Shown in pieces: positions 52,818-61,550 of a DNA stretch of 64,000 bases. The translations under genes were made by a program, and so were the position numbers. Position 1 is the stretch's first letter, and every line of letters begins with the position of its first letter. This stretch comes from Anaerolineales bacterium (GTDB lineage: Bacteria; Chloroflexota; Anaerolineae; Anaerolineales; UBA11579): positions 372,001 through 436,000 of the forward strand of contig JAJTXV010000001.1 of the NCBI GenBank assembly GCA_021463845.1, in the 5' to 3' direction. The notes beneath the pieces were generated by a model that saw only the letters and a list, made by a program, of their open reading frames with translations, did not search any database and was not told the origin of the DNA.

Positions 52818-53195
52818 ATGCAAAATATTTTTCTGGTTGGTATCGGGGGCGCACTGGGCGCAGTTCTGCGCTACTTGCTTGGGACCCAGGTGCATGAGTG
52901 GTTCAAGCCCGGCGATTTTCCGTTAGGCACATTGCTGGTCAATCTGAGTGGCTGCTTCCTGATCGGCTTAGCGTATGTATGGCTTTCTGAGCATGGTCTG
53001 GCTGGCGGGCATAGCCTGCTCCTCATCACCGGCGTGCTGGGCGGCTACACCACACTTTCCAGTTTTGGGCTGGAGCTGTTCCGGCTGCTGAGCAGCGGGC
53101 AGATGGCCTATGCGGCCATCTATTTTGTGCTCACCAATGCAGCCGGGCTGCTTGCCGTGTGGGCCGGCCACACCCTAGCCGGCCGCCTGCTGTAA
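52818..53195 (+). CDS. crcB: Fluoride exporter CrcB/Fluc
   Basis: 125 residues with four membrane helices. GGALGAVLRYLLG, LVNLSGCFLIGLAY (the Asn of the pore) and GVLGGYTTLSSFGLEL with the conserved Thr-Thr-x-Ser-x-Phe segment are family signatures. The channel works as an antiparallel dimer that lets fluoride out of the cell. It stands alone between the fluoride riboswitch and a terminator. Divergent from the epimerase gene. Confidence 0.96.
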   Translation: MQNIFLVGIGGALGAVLRYLLGTQVHEWFKPGDFPLGTLLVNLSGCFLIGLAYVWLSEHGLAGGHSLLLITGVLGGYTTLSSFGLELFRLLSSGQMAYAAIYFVLTNAAGLLAVWAGHTLAGRLL

Positions 53196-53198
53196 ACA

Positions 53199-53230
53199 AA
53201 AAAGCGCAGCCAGCGGCTGCGCTTTTTTAG
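53199..53230. terminator. Bidirectional terminator between crcB and ino1
   Basis: AAAAAAGCGCAGCC, loop AGC, GGCTGCGCTTTTTT. Poly-A on one side and poly-T on the other serve both converging genes. Confidence 0.92.
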
Positions 53231-53241
53231 TTGCTGTCAGG

Positions 53242-54336
53242 TCAGGCCTTGACCGCTTCACCGGCGATGAAGTGCTCGGTGTTGGTGCGGGCCAGGTCAT
53301 CCGTGAACTGCTGCGGCGGGGTCTTCATAAAGTATGAAGACGGGCCGATCAGCGGGCCGCCGATGCCGCGGTCCTGCGCCAGCTTGATGCAGCGAATGGC
53401 GTCGATCACTACCCCGGCCGAGTTGGGCGAGTCCCACACTTCCAGCTTGACTTCCATCTGCAGGGGCACATCGCCAAAGGCGCGGCCTTCCATGCGGATG
53501 TGGCACCACTTGCGGTCGGTTAGCCAGGGCACATAGTCGCTGGGGCCAACATGCACATCGCCGCCATCCATCTCATAGGGCAGCATGCTGGTGACCGCGC
53601 CGGTCTTGGAGATCTTCTTCGACTCCAAGCGCTCGCGCTCCAGCATATTGTAGAAATCCATGTTGCCGCCGAAGTTCAGCTGGTAGGTGCGGTCCAAGTG
53701 CACGCCGCGCTCCACGAACAGGCGGGCCAGGGCGCGGTGGGTGATGGTGGCGCCTACCTGGCTCTTGATGTCGTCGCCAATGATGGGGATGTTGCGCTCG
53801 GCAAAGCGCTGGCCCCAGTAGTCCTGGCTGGCGATGAAGACCGGAATGCAGTTGACGAAGCCAACCCCGGCTTCGAGGATCTGCTCGACGTACCATTTGG
53901 TGGCCATTTCAGAGCCCACCGGCAGGTAGCTGACGACCACGTCAGTGCCGGTGTCTTTGAGCACTTTCACAATATCGGCGGTGGCGCCGGGAGCCTTCTC
54001 CACGACTTCGCGCAGGTACTTGCCCAAGCCATCGTGGGTCATGCCGCGCTGCACTTCCACACCCAGGTGGGGCACTTCGGCAAACTTGATGGTGTTGTTG
54101 GGGTAGGCCCAGATGGCTTCGCTAAGGTCCTTGCCGACCTTGGTGGCCACCACGTCAAAGGCAGCTGAGAACTCAATATCACTGATGTGATAGCCGCCGA
54201 GGTTTACGTGCATCAGACCGGGCACTTCGTCAGTGTCGGCTGCATTTTGGTAGTACTGCACGCCTTGCACAAGGGAATTAGCGCAATTGCCAACGCCAAT
54301 GATCGCAACGCGTACTTTTGAGGAATTCTTTGCCAT
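53242..54336 (-). CDS. ino1: Inositol-3-phosphate synthase
   Basis: 364 residues, the length of the actinobacterial/archaeal short form. [18 protein letters not shown] is the NAD site, [16 protein letters not shown] and [10 protein letters not shown] are conserved, and the signature region [17 protein letters not shown] has the catalytic Lys. [12 protein letters not shown] and [12 protein letters not shown] complete the active site. It converts glucose 6-phosphate to myo-inositol 3-phosphate, used for inositol lipids or compatible solutes. Single gene with its own terminator. Confidence 0.95.
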   Translation of the reverse strand: MAKNSSKVRVAIIGVGNCANSLVQGVQYYQNAADTDEVPGLMHVNLGGYHISDIEFSAAFDVVATKVGKDLSEAIWAYPNNTIKFAEVPHLGVEVQRGMTHDGLGKYLREVVEKAPGATADIVKVLKDTGTDVVVSYLPVGSEMATKWYVEQILEAGVGFVNCIPVFIASQDYWGQRFAERNIPIIGDDIKSQVGATITHRALARLFVERGVHLDRTYQLNFGGNMDFYNMLERERLESKKISKTGAVTSMLPYEMDGGDVHVGPSDYVPWLTDRKWCHIRMEGRAFGDVPLQMEVKLEVWDSPNSAGVVIDAIRCIKLAQDRGIGGPLIGPSSYFMKTPPQQFTDDLARTNTEHFIAGEAVKA

Positions 54337-54411
54337 GCTGTCTCCTTTGCAACGGTTGAATGATTATATACCTTGCAAATGGCTGCTGCTGCCAAACCGC
54401 CGGAAACGGTT

Positions 54412-54984
54412 ATGATTCGGAAGATGGACGCATACACATTGTCCGAGATACGCACTGAGATGGCCCGCGCCAACGCTGCGCTCACAGAATTCTTTGCCGG
54501 TATTCCTGCTGAGACTTTCTTTGAGCATCCGCCGCGGGTATGGTCAACGGCCGAGAACCTGGCGCACTTGTGCAAGACGGTGCGGGCCGCCACGCTGGCC
54601 TATCGCGTCCCAGCGCGGCTCTCCGGCTTGATATGGGGTTCGGCCGAGACCAGCCGCAGCTACGATGAGCTTGTTGCCAGCTATAAGGCCGTTCTAGACG
54701 CGGGCGCAGAGTCGCCGGCTGCCTATGTGCCCGAGCTGGACAATGCGCCGCAGGATGCCGAGGCCGCCAAGCAGGAGTTGCTGCAGCGTTGGCAGCAGGC
54801 GGCCGGCAAGCTGGAAGCCGCCTTGGCCAACTGGCAGGACGAAGATCTGGACAAGGCCAAAGTGCCGCACCCGGTACTCGGCAAGCTCACTCTGCGCGAG
54901 CTGCTGTTCTTCACGCTATATCACAATCTGCATCATATAAATGATGTGCGCCAGCTGCGCGGCGAAGCAAGGGTGGATGGCTGA
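54412..54984 (+). CDS. DinB-like superfamily protein
   Basis: 190 residues. The helix-2 motif WSTAENLAHLCKTV and the C-terminal FFTLYHNLHHINDVRQL carry the three His expected for the DinB metal site (HL, H..HH). Proteins of this fold act as thiol-dependent transferases or have unknown roles. Start choice among ATG 54412 and 54424 is uncertain. It is divergent from ino1 and overlaps the next gene (TGATG). Confidence 0.75.
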   Translation: MIRKMDAYTLSEIRTEMARANAALTEFFAGIPAETFFEHPPRVWSTAENLAHLCKTVRAATLAYRVPARLSGLIWGSAETSRSYDELVASYKAVLDAGAESPAAYVPELDNAPQDAEAAKQELLQRWQQAAGKLEAALANWQDEDLDKAKVPHPVLGKLTLRELLFFTLYHNLHHINDVRQLRGEARVDG

Positions 54985-55376
54985 TGGCTGAGTTTGGGCT
55001 TACGCCGTCGCTGCGCAAGTTTCTCGAACGCTTTCCCGAGCCATTGCAGGTGATCGCCACCGAGTTGCGCGCCCAGGTGCTGGACCTGGCCCCGGATGTG
55101 ATCGAGCAGATCGATGAGTCGGCCCAGCTGTTGGGTTATGGCTATGCTGAAACCTATACCCACCTGGTGTGCGTGATCATCTTCCAGCAGGACTATATCA
55201 ATCTGGGCTTCCCGCGCGGGGTGGACTTGGAAGACCCCGAAGCCCTGCTCGAGGGAACCGGCAAGCGCGCCCGCCATGTGAAGATCTACAGTGTGGAGGA
55301 TGTGACCCTGCCCGGGGTGCTCTCGCTGCTGCGTGAGGCGATCGAGATCACGCCCAGGCCGGGCGACGAAGACTAA
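54984..55376 (+). CDS. DUF1801-like small protein
   Basis: 130 residues. The segments IEQIDESAQLLGYGYAETY, VIIFQQDYINLGF and TGKRARHVKIYSVEDV fit the DUF1801/YdhG fold, with a fully conserved LLREAIEIT end. It is translated with the DinB-like gene. A second DUF1801 protein lies at 41863. Function unknown. Confidence 0.7.
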   Translation: MAEFGLTPSLRKFLERFPEPLQVIATELRAQVLDLAPDVIEQIDESAQLLGYGYAETYTHLVCVIIFQQDYINLGFPRGVDLEDPEALLEGTGKRARHVKIYSVEDVTLPGVLSLLREAIEITPRPGDED

Positions 55377-55402
55377 AAAGGCTGCGCTTAGCGCAGCCTT
55401 TT
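55375..55402. terminator. Bidirectional terminator
   Basis: AAAAAGGCTGCGC, loop TTA, GCGCAGCCTTTT then GTTTT. Serves the DUF1801-like gene and the convergent lipoprotein gene. Confidence 0.9.
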
Positions 55403-55405
55403 GTT

Positions 55406-56005
55406 TTAGGGGACGATGATGACCACCGAGAGGTGGCCAAAGCCTTCGCCGAGCGGCGAGGCCAGAGTCCACCAGCCGGTGTACTCGCCTGAAGCGGTTG
55501 GGGCGCGCAGAAGGATGGAAATGTTGCCCGCGTCGCCCGCCAGGATGGTTTGTTGGATCTGGGTGGTGCGAGCGCCATCCATCCGGTCGCCGTGGCTGAA
55601 GAGCAGCTGGTAGGCCGGGCTCCAATTGCAAGTGCCGGCATTTTCTACGGTCCAGGTCTTGGTGAACGTGGCCCCGCCTGCGATCTCTTCCCCGTCTGGT
55701 ACGGTGACGTCTTCTTTGAAGATCATGATGTTGCAGGTGTCCATCGTGGCCGCCCCGGTTGCAGACAGCGTCATGGTCACCTGCACCTCTGCAGTCGCTT
55801 CAGAGGTGGGGCTGGGCTGTGGTGTTGCCGTAGGGGTGGGGCTGGGGTTCTGCTCTGCCGCGGTAGTCAGCTGGGCCGCGAAAGTGGAGACGGCATGCAC
55901 CTGGGCCGCCGCCAGCGTGGCGTCGAGTTCTGCCTGGCTTGGGCCGCAGGCCACCAGAAGCGCAGGCAGCAGGAGCAAAAATAATCTTGACTTCATTGAT
56001 CTCAT
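55406..56005 (-). CDS. Lipoprotein with NBR1-type Ig-like domain, copy 2
   Basis: 199 residues. Signal peptide with lipobox LLVACG (Cys at about residue 20), a helical stretch, a Pro/Thr/Ser-rich linker (PSPTPTATPQPSPTSE) and a C-terminal beta sandwich. FTKTWTVENAGTCNWSPAYQ and LLFSHGDRM match the NBR1 (next to BRCA1) central domain, frequent in Chloroflexota surface proteins. It is probably displayed outside the membrane. Tandem paralogue of the gene at 56077. Confidence 0.82.
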   Translation of the reverse strand: MRSMKSRLFLLLLPALLVACGPSQAELDATLAAAQVHAVSTFAAQLTTAAEQNPSPTPTATPQPSPTSEATAEVQVTMTLSATGAATMDTCNIMIFKEDVTVPDGEEIAGGATFTKTWTVENAGTCNWSPAYQLLFSHGDRMDGARTTQIQQTILAGDAGNISILLRAPTASGEYTGWWTLASPLGEGFGHLSVVIIVP

Positions 56006-56021
56006 TCTATCAAGCTAAAAG

Positions 56022-56065
56022 CACAACACTACCAACAGGCTTTTGGCCTGATTGGTAGTGTTGTG
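56022..56065. terminator. Long hairpin between the two lipoprotein genes
   Basis: CACAACACTACCAA pairs with TTGGTAGTGTTGTG, with an inner CAGGC/GCCTG stem. There is no T-run, so it may be a processing or stability element rather than a strict terminator. Confidence 0.6.
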
Positions 56066-56076
56066 AGGGGCTTGCA

Positions 56077-56688
56077 CTAAGGTACGTTGATTTCAACGTA
56101 CAAGTATCCAAACGCCGTACCCGCTGCGTTGGCGATGGCCCAATGGCCTACATGCTCGCCGGCCGTGGCCGGAGCCACCAACTCAACCGAGATGTTTGTG
56201 GTGCCCCCAACCGGAACGGCTGCAACCAACACATTTGTGCTGGGGCCGCCCATCTGTTCCCCACTACTGAAGATGAGTTGGAAATTGGTTGTCCATTCAC
56301 AGGTGCCGGAGTTGCGTACTGACCAGGTCTTGGTGAAGGCCGTCCCGGCGGTTACATTTTCGCCATCAGGCACGGTCACGTCCGAAACAAAAGCCATGGC
56401 CTCACAACCAGAGGGCACTCCGCCGCCAGTGCCAGTGCCGCCGGTGCCAGTACCAACCGTTGGCGTGAGCTGCAAGGTGGCCGTAGGCATGAGGGTCGCC
56501 GTGGGCAGCATAGTGGGGGTGGCCGAAGGATTGGCCAGGGCATATTCAGTCAGTTGCACGTAGGCAGTTGAAACGGCATTGGTCTCGGCTGCTACTACCG
56601 TTAGCTGGATGTCAGCTTCTGAGATGCCGCAGGCTGCCAGCGCCAGCGAAAGCACAAGCAGAGGGAGAAGTATGTGTCGTTTCATCAT
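56077..56688 (-). CDS. Lipoprotein with NBR1-type Ig-like domain, copy 1
   Basis: 203 residues. Lipobox ALAACG, short helix, linker of Thr/Pro then Gly/Thr repeats, and the Ig-like domain with FTKTWSVRNSGTCEWTTNFQ and LIFSSGEQMGGPS. A Cys pair (SGCEAM and GTCEW) is shared with copy 2. The two genes have the same order of parts but only moderate identity outside the Ig core. Role is probably adhesion or cell-surface binding, inferred from the fold. Confidence 0.82.
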   Translation of the reverse strand: MMKRHILLPLLVLSLALAACGISEADIQLTVVAAETNAVSTAYVQLTEYALANPSATPTMLPTATLMPTATLQLTPTVGTGTGGTGTGGGVPSGCEAMAFVSDVTVPDGENVTAGTAFTKTWSVRNSGTCEWTTNFQLIFSSGEQMGGPSTNVLVAAVPVGGTTNISVELVAPATAGEHVGHWAIANAAGTAFGYLYVEINVP

Positions 56689-56747
56689 TCTCGGATTCTA
56701 TCCAGCCAGGCAGGCTGGAAACCGCTACTCATCTTGCCCTTAGGAAG

Positions 56748-57992
56748 CTAGGAAGGGCTGAGATTCGCCTTGGCCCGCTCCACGGCCTTGTTGTTGACCA
56801 GACGGTACATCAACAGGGTGGCCACCAGAATGACTAGCCCGCCGACCCAATAGGGTGTGCCCAACTCATAGCGGCGCGCCAGCAGGCCGCCTGCCAGGCT
56901 GCCGAGCGGCGCCGTGCCAATGACAAGGAAGCGATACACGCTGGTCACACGGCCAAGCAGGTCGTCTGGAATGAGCGTTTGGCGCAGCGCCAGAATGAGC
57001 GTGACGCTCATGGTGACGGAGAAGGAGTTGAGCGCCAGCATGGCCGCGGCCACCGGCGTGCTGTGAGTGACGCCCAGCACCAGAAAGGCCAGGCCGGTCA
57101 GCACGATCCCCAGAATGATGACGCGCCCGGTGCCCAGCCGCGCGCCGGCCCGGTCGGCCACGAAGGCGCCTGCCAGGCCGCCGATGGCGCTGACCGAAAG
57201 CAGCAAGCCGTAGCCGGTGGCGCTCAGCCCCAGGCGGTCCTGCGCATACAAAACCAACATGGAATAGCCCGCGGTGAACACCAGGTTCTGCAGCGTCACC
57301 AGGAATGCCAGCGCCCGCAACACGCTGTTGTTCAGAAACCAGCGGAAGCCTTCTTTGATCTCGGTCAGCAGGCGGCTGGCCGCGCCGGGTTGGCGGCGGG
57401 CATGGTACCTCCCTTCCAGCGAGCCCATCAGGGCAGCCGAGCCGCCGTAGGCCAGGCTGCTGACGAGAAACGCCAGCGGCGGGAACAGCGTGAAGATGTA
57501 GCTGCCCACAGGGGGGCCAACCATATCGTTTGCTACTGTCGTGGTGGCAAACAGCCGGCCATTGGCTTTCTCCAGTTGCGGTTGGCTGACCACGCGCGGC
57601 AGGATGGCAAATGAGGCGTTGTCCACAAACGGCTCCACCGTGCCCAGCAGGAAGAAGAACACATACATGCCGTAGATGTTCAGTAGGCCGTAGTAGGCGC
57701 ACAGGCCGAGCGCCAGGATCAGGCTGCCGCGGATGGCGTTGCCTACCCAGATGATGTGCTTGCGGTCCAAGCGGTCTACGATCACTCCGCTGGGCAGCGA
57801 GAACAGCAGCCAGGGCAGGCGCTGGGCAGTGGCCAGGCCGGCGATCAGCAGCGGGTCACGGGTGAGGCTGGCTGCCAGCAGCGGCCCAGCCGCCAGCCAG
57901 ATGCCGTCGGCCAGGTTGGTGGCGAAGGAGGCCTGCCACAGGCGCCTGAACTTTGCTCCCAGGCCAGGTACCGCAGGTTCTTGTTTTGTCAT
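56748..57992 (-). CDS. MFS transporter, MFS_3 (enterobactin-exporter-like)
   Basis: 414 residues. FRRLWQASFATNLADGIWLAA and LPSGVIVDRLDRKHIIWVGN (motif A) place it in the MFS_3 group; the second half repeats as VADRAGARLGTGRVIILG. About twelve membrane segments. Starts at ATG 57992 after a hairpin at 58018. No substrate can be given. Confidence 0.87.
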   Translation of the reverse strand: MTKQEPAVPGLGAKFRRLWQASFATNLADGIWLAAGPLLAASLTRDPLLIAGLATAQRLPWLLFSLPSGVIVDRLDRKHIIWVGNAIRGSLILALGLCAYYGLLNIYGMYVFFFLLGTVEPFVDNASFAILPRVVSQPQLEKANGRLFATTTVANDMVGPPVGSYIFTLFPPLAFLVSSLAYGGSAALMGSLEGRYHARRQPGAASRLLTEIKEGFRWFLNNSVLRALAFLVTLQNLVFTAGYSMLVLYAQDRLGLSATGYGLLLSVSAIGGLAGAFVADRAGARLGTGRVIILGIVLTGLAFLVLGVTHSTPVAAAMLALNSFSVTMSVTLILALRQTLIPDDLLGRVTSVYRFLVIGTAPLGSLAGGLLARRYELGTPYWVGGLVILVATLLMYRLVNNKAVERAKANLSPS

Positions 57993-58017
57993 TCAGCTCA
58001 CGTTTACGCAAAAAGGC

Positions 58018-58040
58018 GGCCTGTGCTCAAAGCACAGGCC
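58018..58040. terminator. Hairpin between the WD40 gene and the MFS gene
   Basis: GGCCTGTGCT, loop CAA, AGCACAGGCC. On the minus strand it is followed by GCCTTTTTGCG, so it can terminate the WD40 gene. Confidence 0.75.
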
Positions 58041-58075
58041 GACGTCGGAAAGGTGTAGGAGTATAGCGGATTCAG

Positions 58076-58981
58076 TTATTCCGATAGGTATTCGAGCGCC
58101 CACAACGACACAGAGCCATCAAAAGTTGCACTTACAATGAACTGGCCGTCTGGTGAAAACACAAAGTGGTTTACGCTCCATTCGTGCTCTATTCCCTTGA
58201 GTTGCGTCCAGTTGTCTGTTCGCCAAAGCTGAATGAGCTTGCCAGGCCCGCTGGCAGCCAATAACCCACCGTTTGGGCTGAATGTGGCCGCCTGGAAGGA
58301 TCCAACATGGCCGCTGATGCTGTGCAACAACTCCCCGCTAACGGGGTCCCAAACTCTCAGCACACTGTTGTTTATGCCCCGCCCTGCACTGACTAGCCAG
58401 GCGCCATCCGGGCTAAACATCACTGCATTGACTGTGCCACTGTGTTCCTCCAGGGTGTGTAGAAGCGCGCCGTCACTGACACGCCAAACTTCCACAACAC
58501 CTTTATGCCCATCAACTGTGGTGATGGCGAGAATAGAACCATCCGGGTGATAAGCCAGCGCATACACTGCTTCGCCTTCGGCTCGAATATCCTGCAGGTG
58601 TTCGCCAGAATCTGCATCCCAAATAGCGACTGAGCCATCACTCATTGCCAGCGCAAGCTGACTGCCATCTGAGCTGAAAGCCAGCCCGTTGACATTTGAT
58701 GAAAGCTGTAGGGATGGCACCAAGTTGTACCGTTCACAGCTGTCAGTTAGCCAGGCGGAAACCAGCCTCGCCTCCCCTGCACTGACAATTTCATTGCCAC
58801 TTGGGCTGAACTGAATAGAGTTGATGCCGGGGATGTTTGAGGGCAGTGTTTGAATAATTCTGCCGCCTTCGCTTTGAAGGATGCGACGTTCGAATATTCT
58901 TCGCCGCTTCCGGCGGTGACTATAAATTTGCCGTTTGGGCTGAAGGCAACAAGACTGCTGCCAGGTAGCTTGCGTGTCCAT
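58076..58981 (-). CDS. WD40 beta-propeller, C-terminal part of a frameshifted gene
   Basis: This frame carries WD-type repeats: INSIQFSPSGNEIVSAG, VNGLAFSSDGSQLALAMSD, VYALAYHPDGSILAITT, VNAVMFSPDGAWLVSAG, FQAATFSPNGGLLAASG and VNHFVFSPDGQFIVSATFDG, six blades. Its first about 30 residues (to about 58895) are not WD-like, since the true upstream sequence continues in another frame (58747-59226). A complete propeller would need the blade in that frame. Typical bacterial WD40 proteins of this kind are membrane-anchored scaffolds. Confidence 0.75.
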   Translation of the reverse strand: MDTQATWQQSCCLQPKRQIYSHRRKRRRIFERRILQSEGGRIIQTLPSNIPGINSIQFSPSGNEIVSAGEARLVSAWLTDSCERYNLVPSLQLSSNVNGLAFSSDGSQLALAMSDGSVAIWDADSGEHLQDIRAEGEAVYALAYHPDGSILAITTVDGHKGVVEVWRVSDGALLHTLEEHSGTVNAVMFSPDGAWLVSAGRGINNSVLRVWDPVSGELLHSISGHVGSFQAATFSPNGGLLAASGPGKLIQLWRTDNWTQLKGIEHEWSVNHFVFSPDGQFIVSATFDGSVSLWALEYLSE

Positions 58982-59226
58982 TCTTGAGTGCTAACGAGAT
59001 TTTCGGGATAGATGGTGTTTGCTTCAGCTAGCAACGTAGTTGCGACAGTGTCGAGACATGGTTGCGTGAGCAGCCACGCAATCCCAGCCATACTTGCCGT
59101 TAGTAGTGAGCACATCAGTAAAAGCGCAATTCCAACAATGGAAACGCTTCGCTTGCTCGGTTCTACAATTCTGGTTGTAGGCTTCGCTTTTTTTGCTGAG
59201 CGCGATTTGGCTTTTCTTGCAGGCAT
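58747..59226 (-). CDS. N-terminal part of the frameshifted WD40 gene
   Basis: Begins MPARKAKSRSAKKAKP, a basic cytoplasmic tail, then a membrane helix (VGIALLLMCSLLTASMAGIA, about residues 31-50) and a WD-like blade LVAFSPNGKFIVTAGSGEE. After about residue 110 (near 58895) the frame leaves the WD pattern, while the frame of 58076-58981 resumes with RRILQSEGGRIIQTL. A one-base shift near 58885-58905 restores a single protein of about 380 residues. Real mutation or sequencing error cannot be told apart here. Confidence 0.65.
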   Translation of the reverse strand: MPARKAKSRSAKKAKPTTRIVEPSKRSVSIVGIALLLMCSLLTASMAGIAWLLTQPCLDTVATTLLAEANTIYPENLVSTQEWTRKLPGSSLVAFSPNGKFIVTAGSGEEYSNVASFKAKAAELFKHCPQTSPASTLFSSAQVAMKLSVQGRRGWFPPG

Positions 59227-59271
59227 GTTCCCCTCTGTGTGAGAAGTGTACTTGAGTTCGCATGTGATGTG

Positions 59272-59303
59272 AAAGGGCGGCCAGCATACTGCTGGCCGCC
59301 CTT
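59272..59303 (-). terminator. Hairpin after the M32 carboxypeptidase gene
   Basis: AAAGGGCGGCCAGCA, loop TAC, TGCTGGCCGCCCTTT; a 15-bp perfect stem 28 bases past the stop. T-run is short (TTTCAC on the minus strand). Confidence 0.8.
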
Positions 59304-59330
59304 TGCGGAGGAGAGAGCGCAGGGAAAGAC

Positions 59331-60836
59331 TTAGAGCTTGTAAAGCTCGCCGTACTTGGTGCGCAGGTACTTGATGTAAGGCGCAATGCGCAATGGGCCG
59401 CCGGTGACGCGCTGAATCAGCTCATCCGGCTCGTACTTGGAACCATACTGGTAGATGTTCTTGCGCAGCCAGGTGTGCAGCGTCTCGAACTTGCCCGAGC
59501 TGATCTCGCCGGGGATGCTGGGGTGCGCCTTGAGAGCGGCATCGTAGAACAACGCGCTCATGATGTTGCCCAGGGTGTAGCCCTGGAACGCGCCGCCGAT
59601 CAGGCCGCCATACCAGTGCACATCTTGCAGCACGCCGTCCACATCGCTGGGAGCTTGAATGCCCAGGTCGTTTTTGTAGCGGGCGTGCCAGGCTTCGGGC
59701 AGATCCTTGATCTCCAGCGTGCCTTCCAGCAGCTGCAGCTCCAGGTCGAAGCGCAGCATGACGTGCAGGTTGTACGTAACCTCGTCTGCATCCGTGCGGA
59801 TCAGCGAGCGCTCCACCTTGTTGATGGCGCGGTAGAACTTGTCCAGCCCCACGCCCTTGAGCTGGGTGGGGAAGGCGGCCTTCAGCTTGGGGTAGTAGTG
59901 CTCCCAGAAGCCACGGCTGCGGCCCACAATGTTCTCCCAGGTGCGCGATTGGCTCTCGTGCACGCCGGAGGAAGTGCCGCTGGCCAGCGGGGTGGCTTCG
60001 TAGGCCATGTTGACGCCCTGCTCATACATGGCGTGGCCGGCTTCGTGCAGGGTGCTGAACAACGCGTCGGCCAGGTACTTCTTCTGCACGCGGGTGGTGA
60101 TGCGCACGTCCGTGATCGAGAAGCTGGTGCAGAAGGGGTGGTGGGTCATGTCCTGGCGGCCGCGGTTGAAGTCATAGCCAAAATCCTTGGCTACTTCAAT
60201 ACCGAAGTCCAGCTGCTTTTTCTCTGGGTAGGTTTTGCGCAGTGGGCTGTCATCCGCCTCTTTTTGCGAGGTGATGGCTTGCACCAGCGGCACCAACTCA
60301 TTGCGCAGCTCACTGAACACGCTGCGAATGCTGGAAGCCTTCATGCCGGGGTCTGGCCCGTCGATCAGGGGATCGGCGATGTGCTCGTAGCCGGGGAAGA
60401 AGTCTGCATACTCGCGGCTGAGGTCAAGCGTGACCTTGAGCGCGTCCTGCACAGACTTGAAGTCGTTGGCCGGGCGGGCTTCCGTCCAGGCCTGATAAGT
60501 TTCGGCGATGTGCAGGTTGGCGCGGGAGACCCAATCGGCAGATACCTTGACCTGCTTGTCGTAGTCCTTGCGCGTCTTGCGGATCAGGGCGGCGTCATCC
60601 GAGTCCGCCGGCTGCTGCGCAGCCCAGGGCTCCAGCTCGTCGAGCAGGTGGCCTATGGCCGGGTCAGTGAACTTGGCCTGCGCAATGCTGCCCAGGGTCG
60701 CCATCTGGCGGCCGCGGGCCGATGCGCCGCCGGCGGGCATGTAGGTGGCCTGGTCCCAACCCAGCACCGCGCCCGCGGCGCCCAGGTCAGCCACTTCGGC
60801 CAGGCGGGTCTTCAGTTCCTTAAGCTTGTTCTCCAT
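59331..60836 (-). CDS. Carboxypeptidase M32 (thermostable carboxypeptidase Taq-like)
   Basis: 501 residues, the family length. The zinc motif is HEAGHAMYEQG (HExxH, about residue 265), with the third ligand Glu in the following GVHESQSRTWENIVGRS segment. The conserved DPxxxH-like region HHPFCTSFSITDVRITT and YLHVMLRFDLE (YNLHVMLRFDLELQLLEG) are present. It removes C-terminal residues from peptides in the cytoplasm. ATG 60836 has AGGAGA upstream, 12 bases after the TetR gene, which precedes it on the same strand. Confidence 0.94.
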   Translation of the reverse strand: MENKLKELKTRLAEVADLGAAGAVLGWDQATYMPAGGASARGRQMATLGSIAQAKFTDPAIGHLLDELEPWAAQQPADSDDAALIRKTRKDYDKQVKVSADWVSRANLHIAETYQAWTEARPANDFKSVQDALKVTLDLSREYADFFPGYEHIADPLIDGPDPGMKASSIRSVFSELRNELVPLVQAITSQKEADDSPLRKTYPEKKQLDFGIEVAKDFGYDFNRGRQDMTHHPFCTSFSITDVRITTRVQKKYLADALFSTLHEAGHAMYEQGVNMAYEATPLASGTSSGVHESQSRTWENIVGRSRGFWEHYYPKLKAAFPTQLKGVGLDKFYRAINKVERSLIRTDADEVTYNLHVMLRFDLELQLLEGTLEIKDLPEAWHARYKNDLGIQAPSDVDGVLQDVHWYGGLIGGAFQGYTLGNIMSALFYDAALKAHPSIPGEISSGKFETLHTWLRKNIYQYGSKYEPDELIQRVTGGPLRIAPYIKYLRTKYGELYKL

Positions 60837-60848
60837 ACATCTCCTCGT

Positions 60849-61541
60849 TTATGCAGCAAAGTGAAATCCCAGGCGCAGCGGGCCAAGCAAAGCTGCCGGG
60901 CCGCGGCCTGCGGATACGCGTTGGACACTGGGCTTGATTGCCGCGCTTTCAAGGTGGGCGCTCAAGTTTGCGGTGATGAGCGGCAGCACCTGGCGCACGA
61001 ACTGCGCCAGCGGCTGGCGCTCATCCTGCTGGCTCCACTGGAAGGCCGCGCCATAGACGGCCCAGGCCGCCACCATGGCGGTCTGCTGTGCGCTGGGGCC
61101 CTGGCCTTTGAACTTGGCCTGCTTCTGCAGACTGCTCAACAGCACATCGTAGATGTGTGCCTTCAGTTGCTTCTCCACCAGGCTTTGCATCTGGCCGCGT
61201 GGGGGCGGGCAGTGGCGCTGCGTGCCTTCCAGAAAGTTGCACACGAAGCTCAGCAGGTTCATGAGCATGTCTTCGCTGAGGCGCGGGGTGGCGCCGAGCA
61301 CATTCTGCATCTCCGCTTCAATGCGGCTGCTCATGTCGTACTCCAGCAGGGCGTATTTATCCTGGAAGTGAGCATAGAAGGTAACCCGGTTGAGCGTGGC
61401 GCGGGTCGCGATCTCGCTCACGGTAATGGCGTCAAAGCTCTTCTCGCCCATGAGCTCGTTCAGGGCGTCCACCAGCAGGCGGCGGGTGCGAATGACGCGC
61501 GGGTCATCCGGATTCTTGGGCTTTTCCTGAGTAATCAACAT
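60849..61541 (-). CDS. TetR/AcrR-family regulator
   Basis: 230 residues. The N-terminal helix-turn-helix is complete: VIRTRRLLVDALNELM, then FDAITVSEIATRATLNRVTFYAHF. The C-terminal ligand domain is of the TetR_C_33-like type. It is divergent from two DoxX-like genes and upstream of the M32 gene; the intergenic region has two matching inverted repeats that are good operators. Probably represses itself and the DoxX pair in response to a small organic molecule. Confidence 0.9.
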   Translation of the reverse strand: MLITQEKPKNPDDPRVIRTRRLLVDALNELMGEKSFDAITVSEIATRATLNRVTFYAHFQDKYALLEYDMSSRIEAEMQNVLGATPRLSEDMLMNLLSFVCNFLEGTQRHCPPPRGQMQSLVEKQLKAHIYDVLLSSLQKQAKFKGQGPSAQQTAMVAAWAVYGAAFQWSQQDERQPLAQFVRQVLPLITANLSAHLESAAIKPSVQRVSAGRGPAALLGPLRLGFHFAA

Positions 61542-61550
61542 TTTCGCTCT

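Noticed and set aside
54373-54411. TTG start at 54373 for the DinB-like gene
   Set aside because: It would lie in the divergent ino1 promoter region and adds a non-conserved Ala/Pro-rich start.
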